Positions 34,742 through 43,343 of a stretch of 64,000 nt of DNA are shown here, one piece after another. How positions within the stretch are numbered: position 1 is the stretch's first letter; the number at the start of each line of letters is the position of its first letter. This DNA comes from Maribacter zhoushanensis. Its GTDB lineage: Bacteria; Bacteroidota; Bacteroidia; Flavobacteriales; Flavobacteriaceae. Position numbers and translations under genes: made by a program. Below the pieces are notes generated by a model. The model was not told where the DNA came from and did no database searches. It saw nothing but the letters and a program-made list of their open reading frames with translations. The stretch lies in the NCBI RefSeq assembly GCF_029350975.1, contig NZ_JARKMR010000001.1:248001-312000 (forward strand), in the 5' to 3' direction.

Positions 34742-35890
34742 ATGAAGTTATATTATTTTACTTTTTTTGCACTCATGGTTTTTTTAAACCTAAATGCTCA
34801 AGATTACTACTTTCCTGAAAGAAATGCAGACTGGGAAGTCAAATCACCTAAAGATTTTAAAATTAAAGACGCAGCTTTAAAGCAAGCTGTAGATTTTGCA
34901 GAAACTAATGAATATTCTGGTTCTAGAGACTTACGTATTGCCATTGTTAAAGGATTTGAAAAGGAACCATTCCATAAAATATTAGGTCCAACGAAGAAGC
35001 GTGGCGGTCCTGCAGGTATGATTCTTAAAAATGGATATGTTGTTGCCCAATGGGGAGATACTAAAAGGGTTGATATGACCTTTAGCGTAACCAAGAGTTT
35101 TTTGAGTACCATGGCTGGTCTTGCTGAAGATGAAGGTTTAATTACCGACACTAAAAATTTAGTAGGAGATTATATCTGGGACGGTACTTTTGACGGTGCA
35201 CATAATTCTAAAATTACATGGGAGCATTTGTTACAACAAAACTCCGCTTGGTCTGGCGAGCTTTGGGGAGGAAAAGATTGGGCAGATAGACCACCAAGTG
35301 AAGGTGGTATAGATGATTGGAAATTGGCAACACCTAAAGCACCAGGTACAGTTATGGAGTATAATGATGTTCGTGTTAATGTTTTGGCATATTCACTTAC
35401 CCATGTTTGGCGTAAACCTATGCCATTGGTATTAAAAGAGAAAATCATGGATAAAATTGACGCGTCTTCTACCTGGCGTTGGTTTGGTTATGATGATGCA
35501 TGGACAGAAATTGACGGTCTACAAATGAAATCTGTAACCGGTGGTGGTCACTCAGGTGCAGGTATCTTTATCAGTGCTGAAGATATGGCACGCTTTGGTA
35601 TGTTGTTTTTAAATAATGGTAAGTGGAAGAATGAAAGATTAATCTCTGAAGATTGGATTAAAAAGGCAACTACACCATCAATACCTAATGCTAATTATGG
35701 GTATATGTGGTGGTTAAATAAGAAAGGTGCTAGACATTGGGAAGGACTATCTGAAAACATTTATTATGCTGCCGGTTTTGGTGGTAATTTCATTATCATA
35801 GATAAAGAAAATGATGTTGTCGTGGTTACTCGCTGGTTAGAGCCTAGTAAAGTTAGCGAGTTTATAACCAAGGTAAATGCTGCTTTTTAA
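34742..35890 (+). CDS. Serine hydrolase, class C beta-lactamase fold
   Basis: 382 residues with a signal peptide (MKLYYFTFFALMVFLNLNAQ). The nucleophile SxxK is in MTFSVTKSFLSTM, the second motif is MEYNDVRVN (YxN as YND), and a third region is GGGHSGAGIFIS. This is the beta-lactamase class C/esterase family; members in Bacteroidota are usually esterases or peptidases, and nothing shows action on antibiotics. Its location would be the periplasm or cell surface. It is convergent with the aminotransferase gene. Confidence 0.87.
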   Translation: MKLYYFTFFALMVFLNLNAQDYYFPERNADWEVKSPKDFKIKDAALKQAVDFAETNEYSGSRDLRIAIVKGFEKEPFHKILGPTKKRGGPAGMILKNGYVVAQWGDTKRVDMTFSVTKSFLSTMAGLAEDEGLITDTKNLVGDYIWDGTFDGAHNSKITWEHLLQQNSAWSGELWGGKDWADRPPSEGGIDDWKLATPKAPGTVMEYNDVRVNVLAYSLTHVWRKPMPLVLKEKIMDKIDASSTWRWFGYDDAWTEIDGLQMKSVTGGGHSGAGIFISAEDMARFGMLFLNNGKWKNERLISEDWIKKATTPSIPNANYGYMWWLNKKGARHWEGLSENIYYAAGFGGNFIIIDKENDVVVVTRWLEPSKVSEFITKVNAAF

Positions 35891-35899
35891 CAATACCCT

Positions 35900-37057
35900 T
35901 TAGAGCTTGCATAAAATCTCTACTGCTTGCTCTAAGGTTTCTTTCTTTTTGGCGAAACAAAAGCGTAGCATGTAATCATTTCTATTTTCAACGTTAAAAG
36001 AAGAGATAGGAATAGATGCTATGCCGTTTTCTGTAATTAAGCGCTTTCCAATAACTTCATCTTTGTCCATAGAAATTTGCGTGTAATCTAATAATTGAAA
36101 ATAGGTTCCTTGACAAGGTTTGAACTTAAATTTGGACGATTTTATTCCATCTAGAAAGAAATCTCGTTTTTCTTGGTAAAAATTGTTCAAATCTAAATAG
36201 TGTGATGGGTGCTTTAGATAATTAGCCAATGCACGTTGTACCGGATGGTCTACACAAAACACAGCAAATTGATGTACTTTTCTAAATTCGGACATCAATT
36301 CAATAGGAGCTACGCAATAGCCCATTTTCCAACCCGTTACATGAAACGTTTTCCCAAAAGAAGCACAGACAAAACTTCTATTGGCTAAATCTGGAAATCG
36401 TGAAGCACTTTCATGAACTTGTCCATCAAAAGTAATATGCTCATAAACCTCGTCGCTCAAAAGAATGATATTGGTGGGTTTTAATATCTTTTCTAACTGG
36501 TCCATATCGGATTTTGTTAGAACGGTACAAGTGGGGTTGTGGGGTGTATTTATAATAACCATTTTGGTTTTATCGGTAATCTTAGTTTCAAAGGCTGACC
36601 AATCTATTTTATAATCTGGGGCATCTAATTGGACATATACAGGTATTCCTCCATTTAACGTAATTGCGGGCTCATAACAATCGTAGGCTGGTTTTATAAC
36701 AATTACCTCATCACCTTTGTTGATAAAGGCTGTAATGGCGGTAAAAATAGCTTGAGTGGCACCTACAGTTATAGTTACTTCATCAGCGGGAGAATAAGTA
36801 CGTTGATGTAACGATGCTATTTTCTCGGAAATGACTTCCCTAAGACCATAAAACCCTTGCATGGGTGCATATTGATTATGACCTGCTATTAGTGCATCAT
36901 TGACCATAGACTTTAATTTTTCGTCAGCCTTAAAATTTGGAAAACCTTGAGATAGGTCAATAGCATGATGCTTTCTAGCAAGATTACCTACTGTAGTGAA
37001 TATTGTTGTCTTTACATCTGGTAGTTTAGATGTACTTATATGCTGTTCATAGTCCAT
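35900..37057 (-). CDS. PLP-dependent aminotransferase (methionine/kynurenine type)
   Basis: 385 residues from the start at 37057 (MDYEQHISTSKLPDV...); longer frames to 37108 are less convincing. Fold type I motifs: HAIDLSQGFPNFKAD, NTPHNPTCTV, and the PLP lysine in ASFGKTFHVTGWKMGY. The SQGFPNF start and the FGKTFHVTGWK site are typical of the methionine aminotransferase YbdL and kynurenine aminotransferase-like group. It transfers an amino group to a 2-oxo acid in the cytoplasm. Confidence 0.9.
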   Translation of the reverse strand: MDYEQHISTSKLPDVKTTIFTTVGNLARKHHAIDLSQGFPNFKADEKLKSMVNDALIAGHNQYAPMQGFYGLREVISEKIASLHQRTYSPADEVTITVGATQAIFTAITAFINKGDEVIVIKPAYDCYEPAITLNGGIPVYVQLDAPDYKIDWSAFETKITDKTKMVIINTPHNPTCTVLTKSDMDQLEKILKPTNIILLSDEVYEHITFDGQVHESASRFPDLANRSFVCASFGKTFHVTGWKMGYCVAPIELMSEFRKVHQFAVFCVDHPVQRALANYLKHPSHYLDLNNFYQEKRDFFLDGIKSSKFKFKPCQGTYFQLLDYTQISMDKDEVIGKRLITENGIASIPISSFNVENRNDYMLRFCFAKKKETLEQAVEILCKL

Positions 37058-37091
37058 AGTAGTAAATGTATGAATTTTAAATACGGACATG

Positions 37092-37122
37092 AAAAAAAGC
37101 CCAGTCATATGACTGGGCTTTT
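37092..37122 (-). terminator. Terminator of the PfpI gene
   Basis: AAAAGCCCAGTC (37095-37106) and GACTGGGCTTTT (37111-37122) pair perfectly with a loop ATAT. On the minus strand the T run is seven long, so it ends transcription coming from the PfpI gene before the aminotransferase. Confidence 0.88.
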
Positions 37123-37140
37123 CAATTTTATTTAAACGAA

Positions 37141-37686
37141 TTATGCATGTTGCATTTCGTGTTTTCCTTCTTTGATTTCCTCAATCAATTTTGAATTAAA
37201 TGCCGGTAAATCATCAGGATTTCTACTTGTTACAAATCCTTCATCTACAACTACCTCTTGGTCTACCCAATTTGCACCTGCATTGATTACATCATCTTTT
37301 ATAGAATTAAACGACGTCATTTTTCTACCTTCTACAACCCCTGCACTAATCAATGTCCACGGTGCATGGCAAATTGCTGCTACGGGTTTCTTCAGTTTAA
37401 AGAAGTCACGTACAAAATCTAATGCTGTTTCTTCTCTTCTTAATAAATCTGGATTAATTACCCCACCCGGTAAAACCAAGGCATTATAATCTTCTGCCTT
37501 AACTTCACTTAATGTTTTATCTACTTTATAACTGTTAGACCAATTACCATCTGCCCAACCTTTAATTTCTCCGTTTTCTAAACTTACGATATCTACATTA
37601 AAGCCTTCTTTTTCCATGGCTTCTTTTGGAGATTTTAATTCACTTTCTTCAAATCCATTTGCAGCTAATATTGCTATCCTCTTCAT
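37141..37686 (-). CDS. PfpI/DJ-1 family protein (class I glutamine amidotransferase-like)
   Basis: 181 residues. The nucleophile elbow is PVAAICHAPWTLISAGVVEG, with the essential Cys-His in CHAPW, and the glutamate side is near ESELKSPKEAMEKEG. This is the PfpI/YhbO/YraA branch of DJ-1 proteins, linked to protease or deglycase/stress roles. The exact activity of this branch is disputed. It is followed by a strong terminator, so it is probably transcribed alone. Confidence 0.9.
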   Translation of the reverse strand: MKRIAILAANGFEESELKSPKEAMEKEGFNVDIVSLENGEIKGWADGNWSNSYKVDKTLSEVKAEDYNALVLPGGVINPDLLRREETALDFVRDFFKLKKPVAAICHAPWTLISAGVVEGRKMTSFNSIKDDVINAGANWVDQEVVVDEGFVTSRNPDDLPAFNSKLIEEIKEGKHEMQHA

Positions 37687-37819
37687 TTTATATATAGTTT
37701 TTAATGATTAATAATTTGTTTGATACTAAGTTACATATCATGCCTTCTATTATCCGTTAAAGCCTTATTAATAAAGGGTTGGCAAGGGTTAAACATTTAC
37801 TAAATGAACTTTATAAAAT

Positions 37820-38302
37820 TCAATTTGTGCTCATTTGCACCTCGTTTAAGTGCTTAATGGTTTTTTCTAAGCATTCCTGAAGATTCTTTTTTACCTCAGT
37901 CTCCCAAAATCTAAATACGGTGTAGCCCAAAGCTATAAGTTCTTGGTTTACTTCAATGTCTCGTTGCATATTACGCTCAATTTTTGCTATCCAGAATTCT
38001 CGGTTGGTTTTAACATTGGGTTTGCGCTCTTCCCAATTTTTACCGTGCCAATATTCACCATCTATGAAAATGACCGTTTTATATTTTGGCAATGCAATAT
38101 CTGGCTTTCCAATAAGCTTTTTGTAATCTATGCGATATCTATAGCCGGCAGCGTATAATGCTTTTCTAAATGCAAGTTCTGGTTTTGTATTTTTCCCTTT
38201 TATTTTGCTCATTATTTTAGAGCGCTGGGGCGTAGTGTAAAATCCGGATGCTTCGTTGAACCTAGGTACTATAATGCGTTCTTTGGAGTAGTCTTTGGAC
38301 AT
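37820..38302 (-). CDS. Vsr-like DNA mismatch endonuclease, solitary, zinc ligands not conserved
   Basis: 160 residues with the Vsr core: RSKIMSKIKGKNTKPELAFR, GYRYRIDYKKLIGKPDIALP, and YKTVIFIDGEYWHGKNWEE, then EFWIAKIERNMQRDIEVNQE. The Asp in KPDI and the His in WHG correspond to the E. coli Vsr active site. Vsr normally cuts beside T:G mismatches left by deaminated 5-methylcytosine next to a dcm-like gene; no methyltransferase gene is in this window. The Cys of GCFWHH is here Glu (GEYWHG) and the other zinc Cys are absent, so the protein lacks the zinc site. It follows sdhB after a terminator. Confidence 0.8.
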   Translation of the reverse strand: MSKDYSKERIIVPRFNEASGFYTTPQRSKIMSKIKGKNTKPELAFRKALYAAGYRYRIDYKKLIGKPDIALPKYKTVIFIDGEYWHGKNWEERKPNVKTNREFWIAKIERNMQRDIEVNQELIALGYTVFRFWETEVKKNLQECLEKTIKHLNEVQMSTN

Positions 38303-38313
38303 ACTTTAAAAAT

Positions 38314-38347
38314 AAAAAATCCCGAACCTTTACGGTCGGGATTTTTT
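38314..38347 (-). terminator. Terminator of the sdh operon
   Basis: AAAAAATCCCGA (38314-38325) pairs with TCGGGATTTTTT (38336-38347), loop of 10 bases. Read on the minus strand the T run follows, ending sdhB before the Vsr-like gene. Confidence 0.85.
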
Positions 38348-38367
38348 AAAACTTTATGATTAAAAGT

Positions 38368-39114
38368 CTAACCTTTAACGTTAGCGCTTAAAAATTCGCG
38401 GTTCATTCTTGCTATATTCTCTAATGAAATTCCTTTAGGACATTCCACCTCACAAGCACCGGTATTGGTACAGTTACCAAAACCTTCAAGATCCATTTGT
38501 GCAACCATGTTTTTAACACGATCAACAGCTTCTACCTGTCCTTGTGGTAATAAAGCATATTGAGATACTTTAGCACCAACAAATAACATGGCAGATGCAT
38601 TTTTACAACTTGCTACACAAGCTCCACAACCTATACAAGTAGCGGCGTCCATAGCTTCATCTGCTGCATGTTTAGAAATCGGAGTACCATTGGCATCTTG
38701 TGTGTTACCTGAAGTGTTTACAGAAATGTAACCACCTGCATGTTGTATTCTATCAAATGCTCCTCTATCAACAACTAAATCTTTAATAACAGGAAACGCT
38801 TTTGCTCTAAATGGCTCTATAGTAATAGTATCCCCATCTTTAAACATACGCATGTGCAATTGACATGTAGTTACGCCTCTATCTGGACCATGAGCTTCAC
38901 CATTGATGAACATTGAGCACATACCGCAGATACCTTCTCTACAATCGTGGTCAAAAGCAACTGGTTCTTCACCGCTATTAATTAGTTGTTCGTTAAGAAC
39001 ATCCATCATTTCTAAGAACGACATATGTTCAGAAATCTCTGTCACTTTATAATCGACCATTTTACCCGTTGCTTGGGCATTAGATTGTCTCCAAATTTTT
39101 AATGTCAGATTCAT
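38368..39114 (-). CDS. sdhB: Succinate dehydrogenase iron-sulfur subunit
   Basis: 248 residues. The [2Fe-2S] ligands are [15 protein letters not shown] and a later Cys (TTCQLHM); the [4Fe-4S]/[3Fe-4S] clusters are in [17 protein letters not shown] and [15 protein letters not shown]. It carries electrons from SdhA to the membrane cytochrome. It is the last gene of sdhC-A-B. The 64-base spacer from sdhA contains a heptad repeat array. It depends on iron-sulfur assembly such as the suf genes in this window. Confidence 0.97.
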   Translation of the reverse strand: MNLTLKIWRQSNAQATGKMVDYKVTEISEHMSFLEMMDVLNEQLINSGEEPVAFDHDCREGICGMCSMFINGEAHGPDRGVTTCQLHMRMFKDGDTITIEPFRAKAFPVIKDLVVDRGAFDRIQHAGGYISVNTSGNTQDANGTPISKHAADEAMDAATCIGCGACVASCKNASAMLFVGAKVSQYALLPQGQVEAVDRVKNMVAQMDLEGFGNCTNTGACEVECPKGISLENIARMNREFLSANVKG

Positions 39115-39120
39115 ATTTTA

Positions 39121-39177
39121 AGTATTGAGTAATGAGTATTAAGTAATGAACTAAATCATTTCTAATAGCTCAATACT
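39121..39177 (-). repeat. Heptad repeat array and stem-loop in the sdhA-sdhB spacer
   Basis: On the plus strand four 7-base units read AGTATTG, AGTAATG, AGTATTA, AGTAATG (39121-39148). AGTATTGAG (39121-39129) and CTCAATACT (39169-39177) are perfect 9-base arms, enclosing 39 bases, so the sdhA-sdhB message can fold. Same type as the atpA-atpG and sufC-sufD arrays. Confidence 0.65.
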
Positions 39178-39178
39178 A

Positions 39179-41194
39179 TTATTTATAACTTCTTTGTTTT
39201 AATTCGATTTCGTTGAACTCTAATTGTTCTTTGTGTAGAACGGCATCTCCAGGTTCTCCTTTATATTCCCATGCAGAAACAAATGCGAAATCAACATCGT
39301 TTCTTTTTGCTTCACCAGCTTGTTCACCACCAATTTCTACAGACTCTTCTCTAAAGTGACCACCACAAGATTCTTCTCTTGCTAAGGCATCTTTAGCGAA
39401 TAGTTCACCAAGTTCTAAGAAATCTGCCACACGACCAGCTTTTTCCAATTCTGCGTTAAGTTCAGTTGCAGTACCAGGTACACTTACGTTTTTATAGAAA
39501 TCTTCACGTAGCGCCTTAATTTCTGCCATAGCTTCTTTTAAGCCTTCTGCGTTACGAGACATTCCACATTTCTCCCACATAATATTACCTAATTTCTTGT
39601 GGTAATAATCTACAGAATGTGATCCTTTGTTGTTAACAAAGAAATTTATTTTATCTGTTACTTCTTTTTCAGCGGCATCAAACTCAGGTGTATCCGTAGG
39701 AATTTTTCCTGTTCTAATTTCGTGAGAAAGATAGTCTCCAATTGTATATGGTAGAACAAAATAACCATCTGCTAAACCTTGCATTAATGCAGAAGCTCCC
39801 AATCTATTTGCTCCGTGATCAGAGAAATTTGCTTCGCCAATACAGTAAAGACCGTCTACAGTAGTCATTAAGTTATAATCAACCCAAACACCACCCATGG
39901 TATAGTGTACTGCAGGATAAATCATCATTGGTGTTTTGTACGGATCTTGATCTACGATTTTTTCGTACATCTGAAAAAGGTTTCCGTATTTAGCTTTTAC
40001 TATAGCAGCACCTAGTTCATATATCTTGTCAGCAGAAGCATTGTTAATGTTGTGAATCTTAGCTTGCTCTTTACCATATCTTTCAATAGCTGAAGCAAAA
40101 TCTAGATAAACGGCTTCACCAGTTGCATTTACACCATAACCGGCATCACAACGTTCTTTTGCAGCTCTAGACGCAACATCACGTGGAACCAAGTTACCAA
40201 ATGCAGGGTATCTTCTTTCTAAGTAATAATCTCTTTCATCTTCGGACAGATCGGTAGGCTTTTTCTTGCCTTCGCGAATTGCCATTACATCATCCATATT
40301 CTTAGGAACCCAAATACGACCATCATTACGTAATGACTCTGACATTAACGTAAGTTTTGATTGGTAGTCTCCAGAACGTGGAATACACGTTGGGTGAATT
40401 TGCGTATAACAAGGATTAGCAAAGAAAGCTCCCTTTTTGTGTATTTTCCAAGCAGCTGTTGCATTAGATCCCATTGCATTGGTTGAAAGGAAATAAACAT
40501 TTCCGTATCCACCAGAAGCAATAACAACGGCATGTGCAGAGTGGCGTTCTATTTCTCCTGTAACCAAGTTACGGGCAATAATACCACGAGCCTTACCATT
40601 TACTTTTACAACATCTAACATTTCATGACGGTTGAACGGGGTAATTTTACCACGTGCAATTTGTCTGTTCATTGCAGAATATGCTCCTAATAATAACTGT
40701 TGTCCTGTTTGTCCTTTAGCGTAGAATGTACGTGAAACTAATACGCCACCAAAAGAACGGTTGTCCAATAGACCGCCATAGTCACGTGCAAAAGGAACAC
40801 CTTGAGCAACACATTGGTCAATAATATTTGCAGAAACTTCTGCAAGTCTATATACGTTAGCTTCTCTAGAACGGTAATCACCACCTTTTACGGTATCGTA
40901 AAATAAACGGTATGTAGAATCACCATCTCCTTGATAGTTTTTTGCAGCGTTAATACCTCCTTGTGCAGCAATAGAGTGAGCTCTTCTTGGAGAATCTTGG
41001 TAGCAAAATGTTTTTACATTATAGCCCAATTCTGCTAAAGTGGCAGCAGCAGAGCCACCAGCCAAACCTGTTCCTACAACGATAACATCAATATTACGTT
41101 TGTTGGCAGGGTTAACCAAATCTATATGATTCTTATAATCGGTCCACTTCGTTTTCAATGGACCTTTAGGTACTTTTGAGTCTAATACAGACAT
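39179..41194 (-). CDS. sdhA: Succinate dehydrogenase flavoprotein subunit
   Basis: 671 residues. FAD binding is seen in [20 protein letters not shown] and [20 protein letters not shown]. Catalytic and substrate regions include [13 protein letters not shown] and [28 protein letters not shown]. It oxidises succinate to fumarate in the cytoplasm-facing part of the complex, and passes electrons to SdhB. The enzyme of Bacteroidota is related to fumarate reductases; direction is set by the organism. It sits 12 bases after sdhC. Confidence 0.97.
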   Translation of the reverse strand: MSVLDSKVPKGPLKTKWTDYKNHIDLVNPANKRNIDVIVVGTGLAGGSAAATLAELGYNVKTFCYQDSPRRAHSIAAQGGINAAKNYQGDGDSTYRLFYDTVKGGDYRSREANVYRLAEVSANIIDQCVAQGVPFARDYGGLLDNRSFGGVLVSRTFYAKGQTGQQLLLGAYSAMNRQIARGKITPFNRHEMLDVVKVNGKARGIIARNLVTGEIERHSAHAVVIASGGYGNVYFLSTNAMGSNATAAWKIHKKGAFFANPCYTQIHPTCIPRSGDYQSKLTLMSESLRNDGRIWVPKNMDDVMAIREGKKKPTDLSEDERDYYLERRYPAFGNLVPRDVASRAAKERCDAGYGVNATGEAVYLDFASAIERYGKEQAKIHNINNASADKIYELGAAIVKAKYGNLFQMYEKIVDQDPYKTPMMIYPAVHYTMGGVWVDYNLMTTVDGLYCIGEANFSDHGANRLGASALMQGLADGYFVLPYTIGDYLSHEIRTGKIPTDTPEFDAAEKEVTDKINFFVNNKGSHSVDYYHKKLGNIMWEKCGMSRNAEGLKEAMAEIKALREDFYKNVSVPGTATELNAELEKAGRVADFLELGELFAKDALAREESCGGHFREESVEIGGEQAGEAKRNDVDFAFVSAWEYKGEPGDAVLHKEQLEFNEIELKQRSYK

Positions 41195-41206
41195 AAGTAA
41201 TAGGTA

Positions 41207-41887
41207 TTAATGATGATTAAAATGATGAAAAAGGGCAATGAAAATAAATCCTAACGGAAGTAAAATCGAATACACTTTTGCAAACAATTGTAGTTTTTCT
41301 TTTCTCATGCTAGTTGCACCGGCAGACTGAAATGCAGAACTAAAGCCGTGCATAAGGTGTAGCGATAAGAATATGAAGGCAATTACATAAGCACCAACAC
41401 GTAACGGGTTTTCAAATTTATGAGCTAATTCCTCATAATATCTGAAGCCTTCACCATTTGGCAATAAACCAGTCATGTCTCCATCAATAAACTTGGTGTT
41501 AATTTCTGGTAACCAGAAATCGATAAAGTGAAGTACTAGGAAAGCCAAAATAGCTAATCCGCTGTAAATCATGTTACGGCTCATCCAAGATGAATTGGCG
41601 GCGCCATTGTTTTTAGCATATTTTTTTACTCTAGCACTTCTATTTTTAGCTTCTAAAATGAAACCCATCACAAAGTGATAAATAACACCGAAAATTAAAA
41701 CAGGTTGCAAAACGTATTGTACGGCCCAAAAAGTACCCATAAAATGCGAAGCTTCATTGAACGCATCTGGACTGAAAACCGACAAGATGTTTATTGCAAA
41801 ATGCTGAAGTAGAAAAAACATTAAAAAGAAAGCAGAAAGTGCCATTGCATACTTTCTACCGATCGAAGATTTAAAAAATCCGCTCAT
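41207..41887 (-). CDS. sdhC: Succinate dehydrogenase cytochrome b subunit
   Basis: 226 residues with five hydrophobic helices (for example MALSAFFLMFFLLQHFAINI and LAILAFLVLHFIDFW). Several helix His residues (LQHFAIN, IYHFVMG, LHFIDF, LHLMHGF) are placed to hold two b haems. The five-helix form, without a separate sdhD, is the Wolinella/Bacillus-like single-anchor arrangement found in Bacteroidota. It anchors SdhAB in the inner membrane and passes electrons to menaquinone. First gene of the operon. Confidence 0.95.
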   Translation of the reverse strand: MSGFFKSSIGRKYAMALSAFFLMFFLLQHFAINILSVFSPDAFNEASHFMGTFWAVQYVLQPVLIFGVIYHFVMGFILEAKNRSARVKKYAKNNGAANSSWMSRNMIYSGLAILAFLVLHFIDFWLPEINTKFIDGDMTGLLPNGEGFRYYEELAHKFENPLRVGAYVIAFIFLSLHLMHGFSSAFQSAGATSMRKEKLQLFAKVYSILLPLGFIFIALFHHFNHH

Positions 41888-41906
41888 TATTTGTTAATTT
41901 TATATG

Positions 41907-41937
41907 CGAATTTACATCACAAGCTAGTTATTAACAA
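41907..41937 (-). promoter_or_regulatory. Predicted promoter of sdhCAB (TTG-N20-TAAATTCG)
   Basis: On the minus strand TTG (41935-41937) and TAAATTCG (41907-41914, one mismatch to TAnnTTTG) are 20 bases apart. The -7 element lies 20 bases before the sdhC start. Confidence 0.5.
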
Positions 41938-42074
41938 GGATTATCGAGTTTTAGTATGTCTATTTAGATTGATTTTAAAGGCAATTTTAAAGATGTTTAA
42001 GATTTTTATTAAAATTCAGCTTTTGAAATTAAAATCATTGAACAATCACCACATTAAAATTTGTTATAAAAATC

Positions 42075-42488
42075 TTAAATTTTGGCTTTGCTAACCGCCC
42101 ATTCAACAGCTTGATCCAATTCTTGGAATCTGGCTATTGATTTTCCGAAGAATAATCGCTCTAAAAAAAGACTTAGAAAACTACCTTTAGTTGATCCTAC
42201 TACAGCATAATGAGCAATATTGTAACGATTTTTGTAAAATTCTAACCAGTAAACTGAAACTACATAATACTTATTAATTCTATTGGATAAATAAACAACA
42301 GGAAGATCACCATCATAAATTTCTTTTGATGCGTTTATTACTCTTTTGGCATTTTCCCATTTAAAGATAACACCTTCATTAATTTCAGAAATTATTATTC
42401 CATCTTTGAAGAAGTAGAATCTTCCAAATTCAAATTCTCTAATTTCTTTTATTTGCTTAAATAATTCGAGATCTCGAATTCGTTTCAT
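42075..42488 (-). CDS. Conserved-looking protein of unknown function
   Basis: 137 residues. The sequence alternates short strands and helices: EFEFGRFYFFKDGIIISEIN, VIFKWENAKRVINASKEIYD, DLPVVYLSNRINKYYVVSVY, and a C-terminal SIARFQELDQAVEWAVSKAK. This mixed alpha/beta pattern, ending in a helix after the FQELDQAVEWA segment, resembles STAS/SpoIIAA-like proteins of unknown role in flavobacteria; I am not sure of the match. It follows the sdh operon promoter region on the same strand and has no operon partner. Confidence 0.55.
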   Translation of the reverse strand: MKRIRDLELFKQIKEIREFEFGRFYFFKDGIIISEINEGVIFKWENAKRVINASKEIYDGDLPVVYLSNRINKYYVVSVYWLEFYKNRYNIAHYAVVGSTKGSFLSLFLERLFFGKSIARFQELDQAVEWAVSKAKI

Positions 42489-42598
42489 GCCCAGTTTTTA
42501 AAGGACGGCAAATATATTGATTATTACCATAATAGCTTATAAAAACATCGACGAACGGTATGGTTATTAGCTGGAATTCCCTACGGGAAATATAGTCG

Positions 42599-42988
42599 TT
42601 ATTTCTCCATATCCTTTAACTGAATTTCTAATGCTTTAGTCGATAATTGAACTTCTATCAATGACAGCACCAATGAGATCATTAGAGCAAATAAACTAAT
42701 ACCAAAGATGAAATTTGCCCAAAATGTTAATTCCACATAAATTAAGGTCATGGTGATTACGGCAAGTAGAAAACTAACTATAGCGGTTGCCTGCATATTT
42801 TTTATAATCGTTAACCGTTTACGAAGTTTCTTTACTTGAAGACCTACTGAAGGTGACGCTGTTTCTTCAAACTTTCTGTGCAATTGTCTGATTAATGCAG
42901 CTATTGCCAAATATCTAGCATTGTATGCAAGCATGGTCAATGAAATAGCAGGAAAAAGTAATGCCGGTATACCTAAAGTGAGTTCCAT
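42599..42988 (-). CDS. DUF2721 family membrane protein
   Basis: 129 residues. The start MELTLGIPALLFPAISLTML contains a first helix, followed by the amphipathic YNARYLAIAALIRQLHRKFE that is the signature of DUF2721, then two more helices near residues 65-110 and a charged end (EIQLKDMEK). Function of the family is unknown. It is 12 bases downstream of the cupin gene on the minus strand, which itself is 4 bases after the VPS10-like gene, so the three share a message. Confidence 0.72.
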   Translation of the reverse strand: MELTLGIPALLFPAISLTMLAYNARYLAIAALIRQLHRKFEETASPSVGLQVKKLRKRLTIIKNMQATAIVSFLLAVITMTLIYVELTFWANFIFGISLFALMISLVLSLIEVQLSTKALEIQLKDMEK

Positions 42989-43000
42989 AAATAATATTTC

Positions 43001-43339
43001 TTAATCAGTAGCTATTCCAAAATAGGTCCAAGTAACATCAAGATCAAAAGGATTAGCTTGTCCATGAATCTCACCTGGAGCTATTGTAATGCATTTTCCC
43101 GGTCCTACTTCATAATCTTCTCCTGATATCGTAAAAATGGCTTTACCGGTCTGTATATGAAAAACCTCGAACATGGTATCATGCTTATGTAACTCAACTT
43201 TTTGTCCTGGTTTAAAGACTGCAGTGCCATACATCATTAATTGAGGTATTTCACCACGTTGTATCAATGTCTTTTTCTTAATGCTTGGGTCATGGCTTAC
43301 ATCTAGTTCCGGTAGCTCGTTCCAATCTACTATTTTCAT
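43001..43339 (-). CDS. Small cupin domain protein
   Basis: 112 residues in a single cupin. The first motif is VELHKHDTMFEVFHIQTGKA (two His and one Glu), the second is GPGKCITIAPGEIHGQAN (His), which together would bind one metal ion. The reaction cannot be told. It lies between the VPS10-like gene and the DUF2721 gene. Confidence 0.8.
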   Translation of the reverse strand: MKIVDWNELPELDVSHDPSIKKKTLIQRGEIPQLMMYGTAVFKPGQKVELHKHDTMFEVFHIQTGKAIFTISGEDYEVGPGKCITIAPGEIHGQANPFDLDVTWTYFGIATD

Positions 43340-43343
43340 ATAG

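Noticed and set aside
41891-42094. Plus-strand 67-residue frame in the sdhC upstream spacer
   Set aside because: It is Leu/Ile/Lys-rich from AT-rich DNA, overlaps the sdhC promoter and the end of the 42075 gene, and has no protein-like motif.
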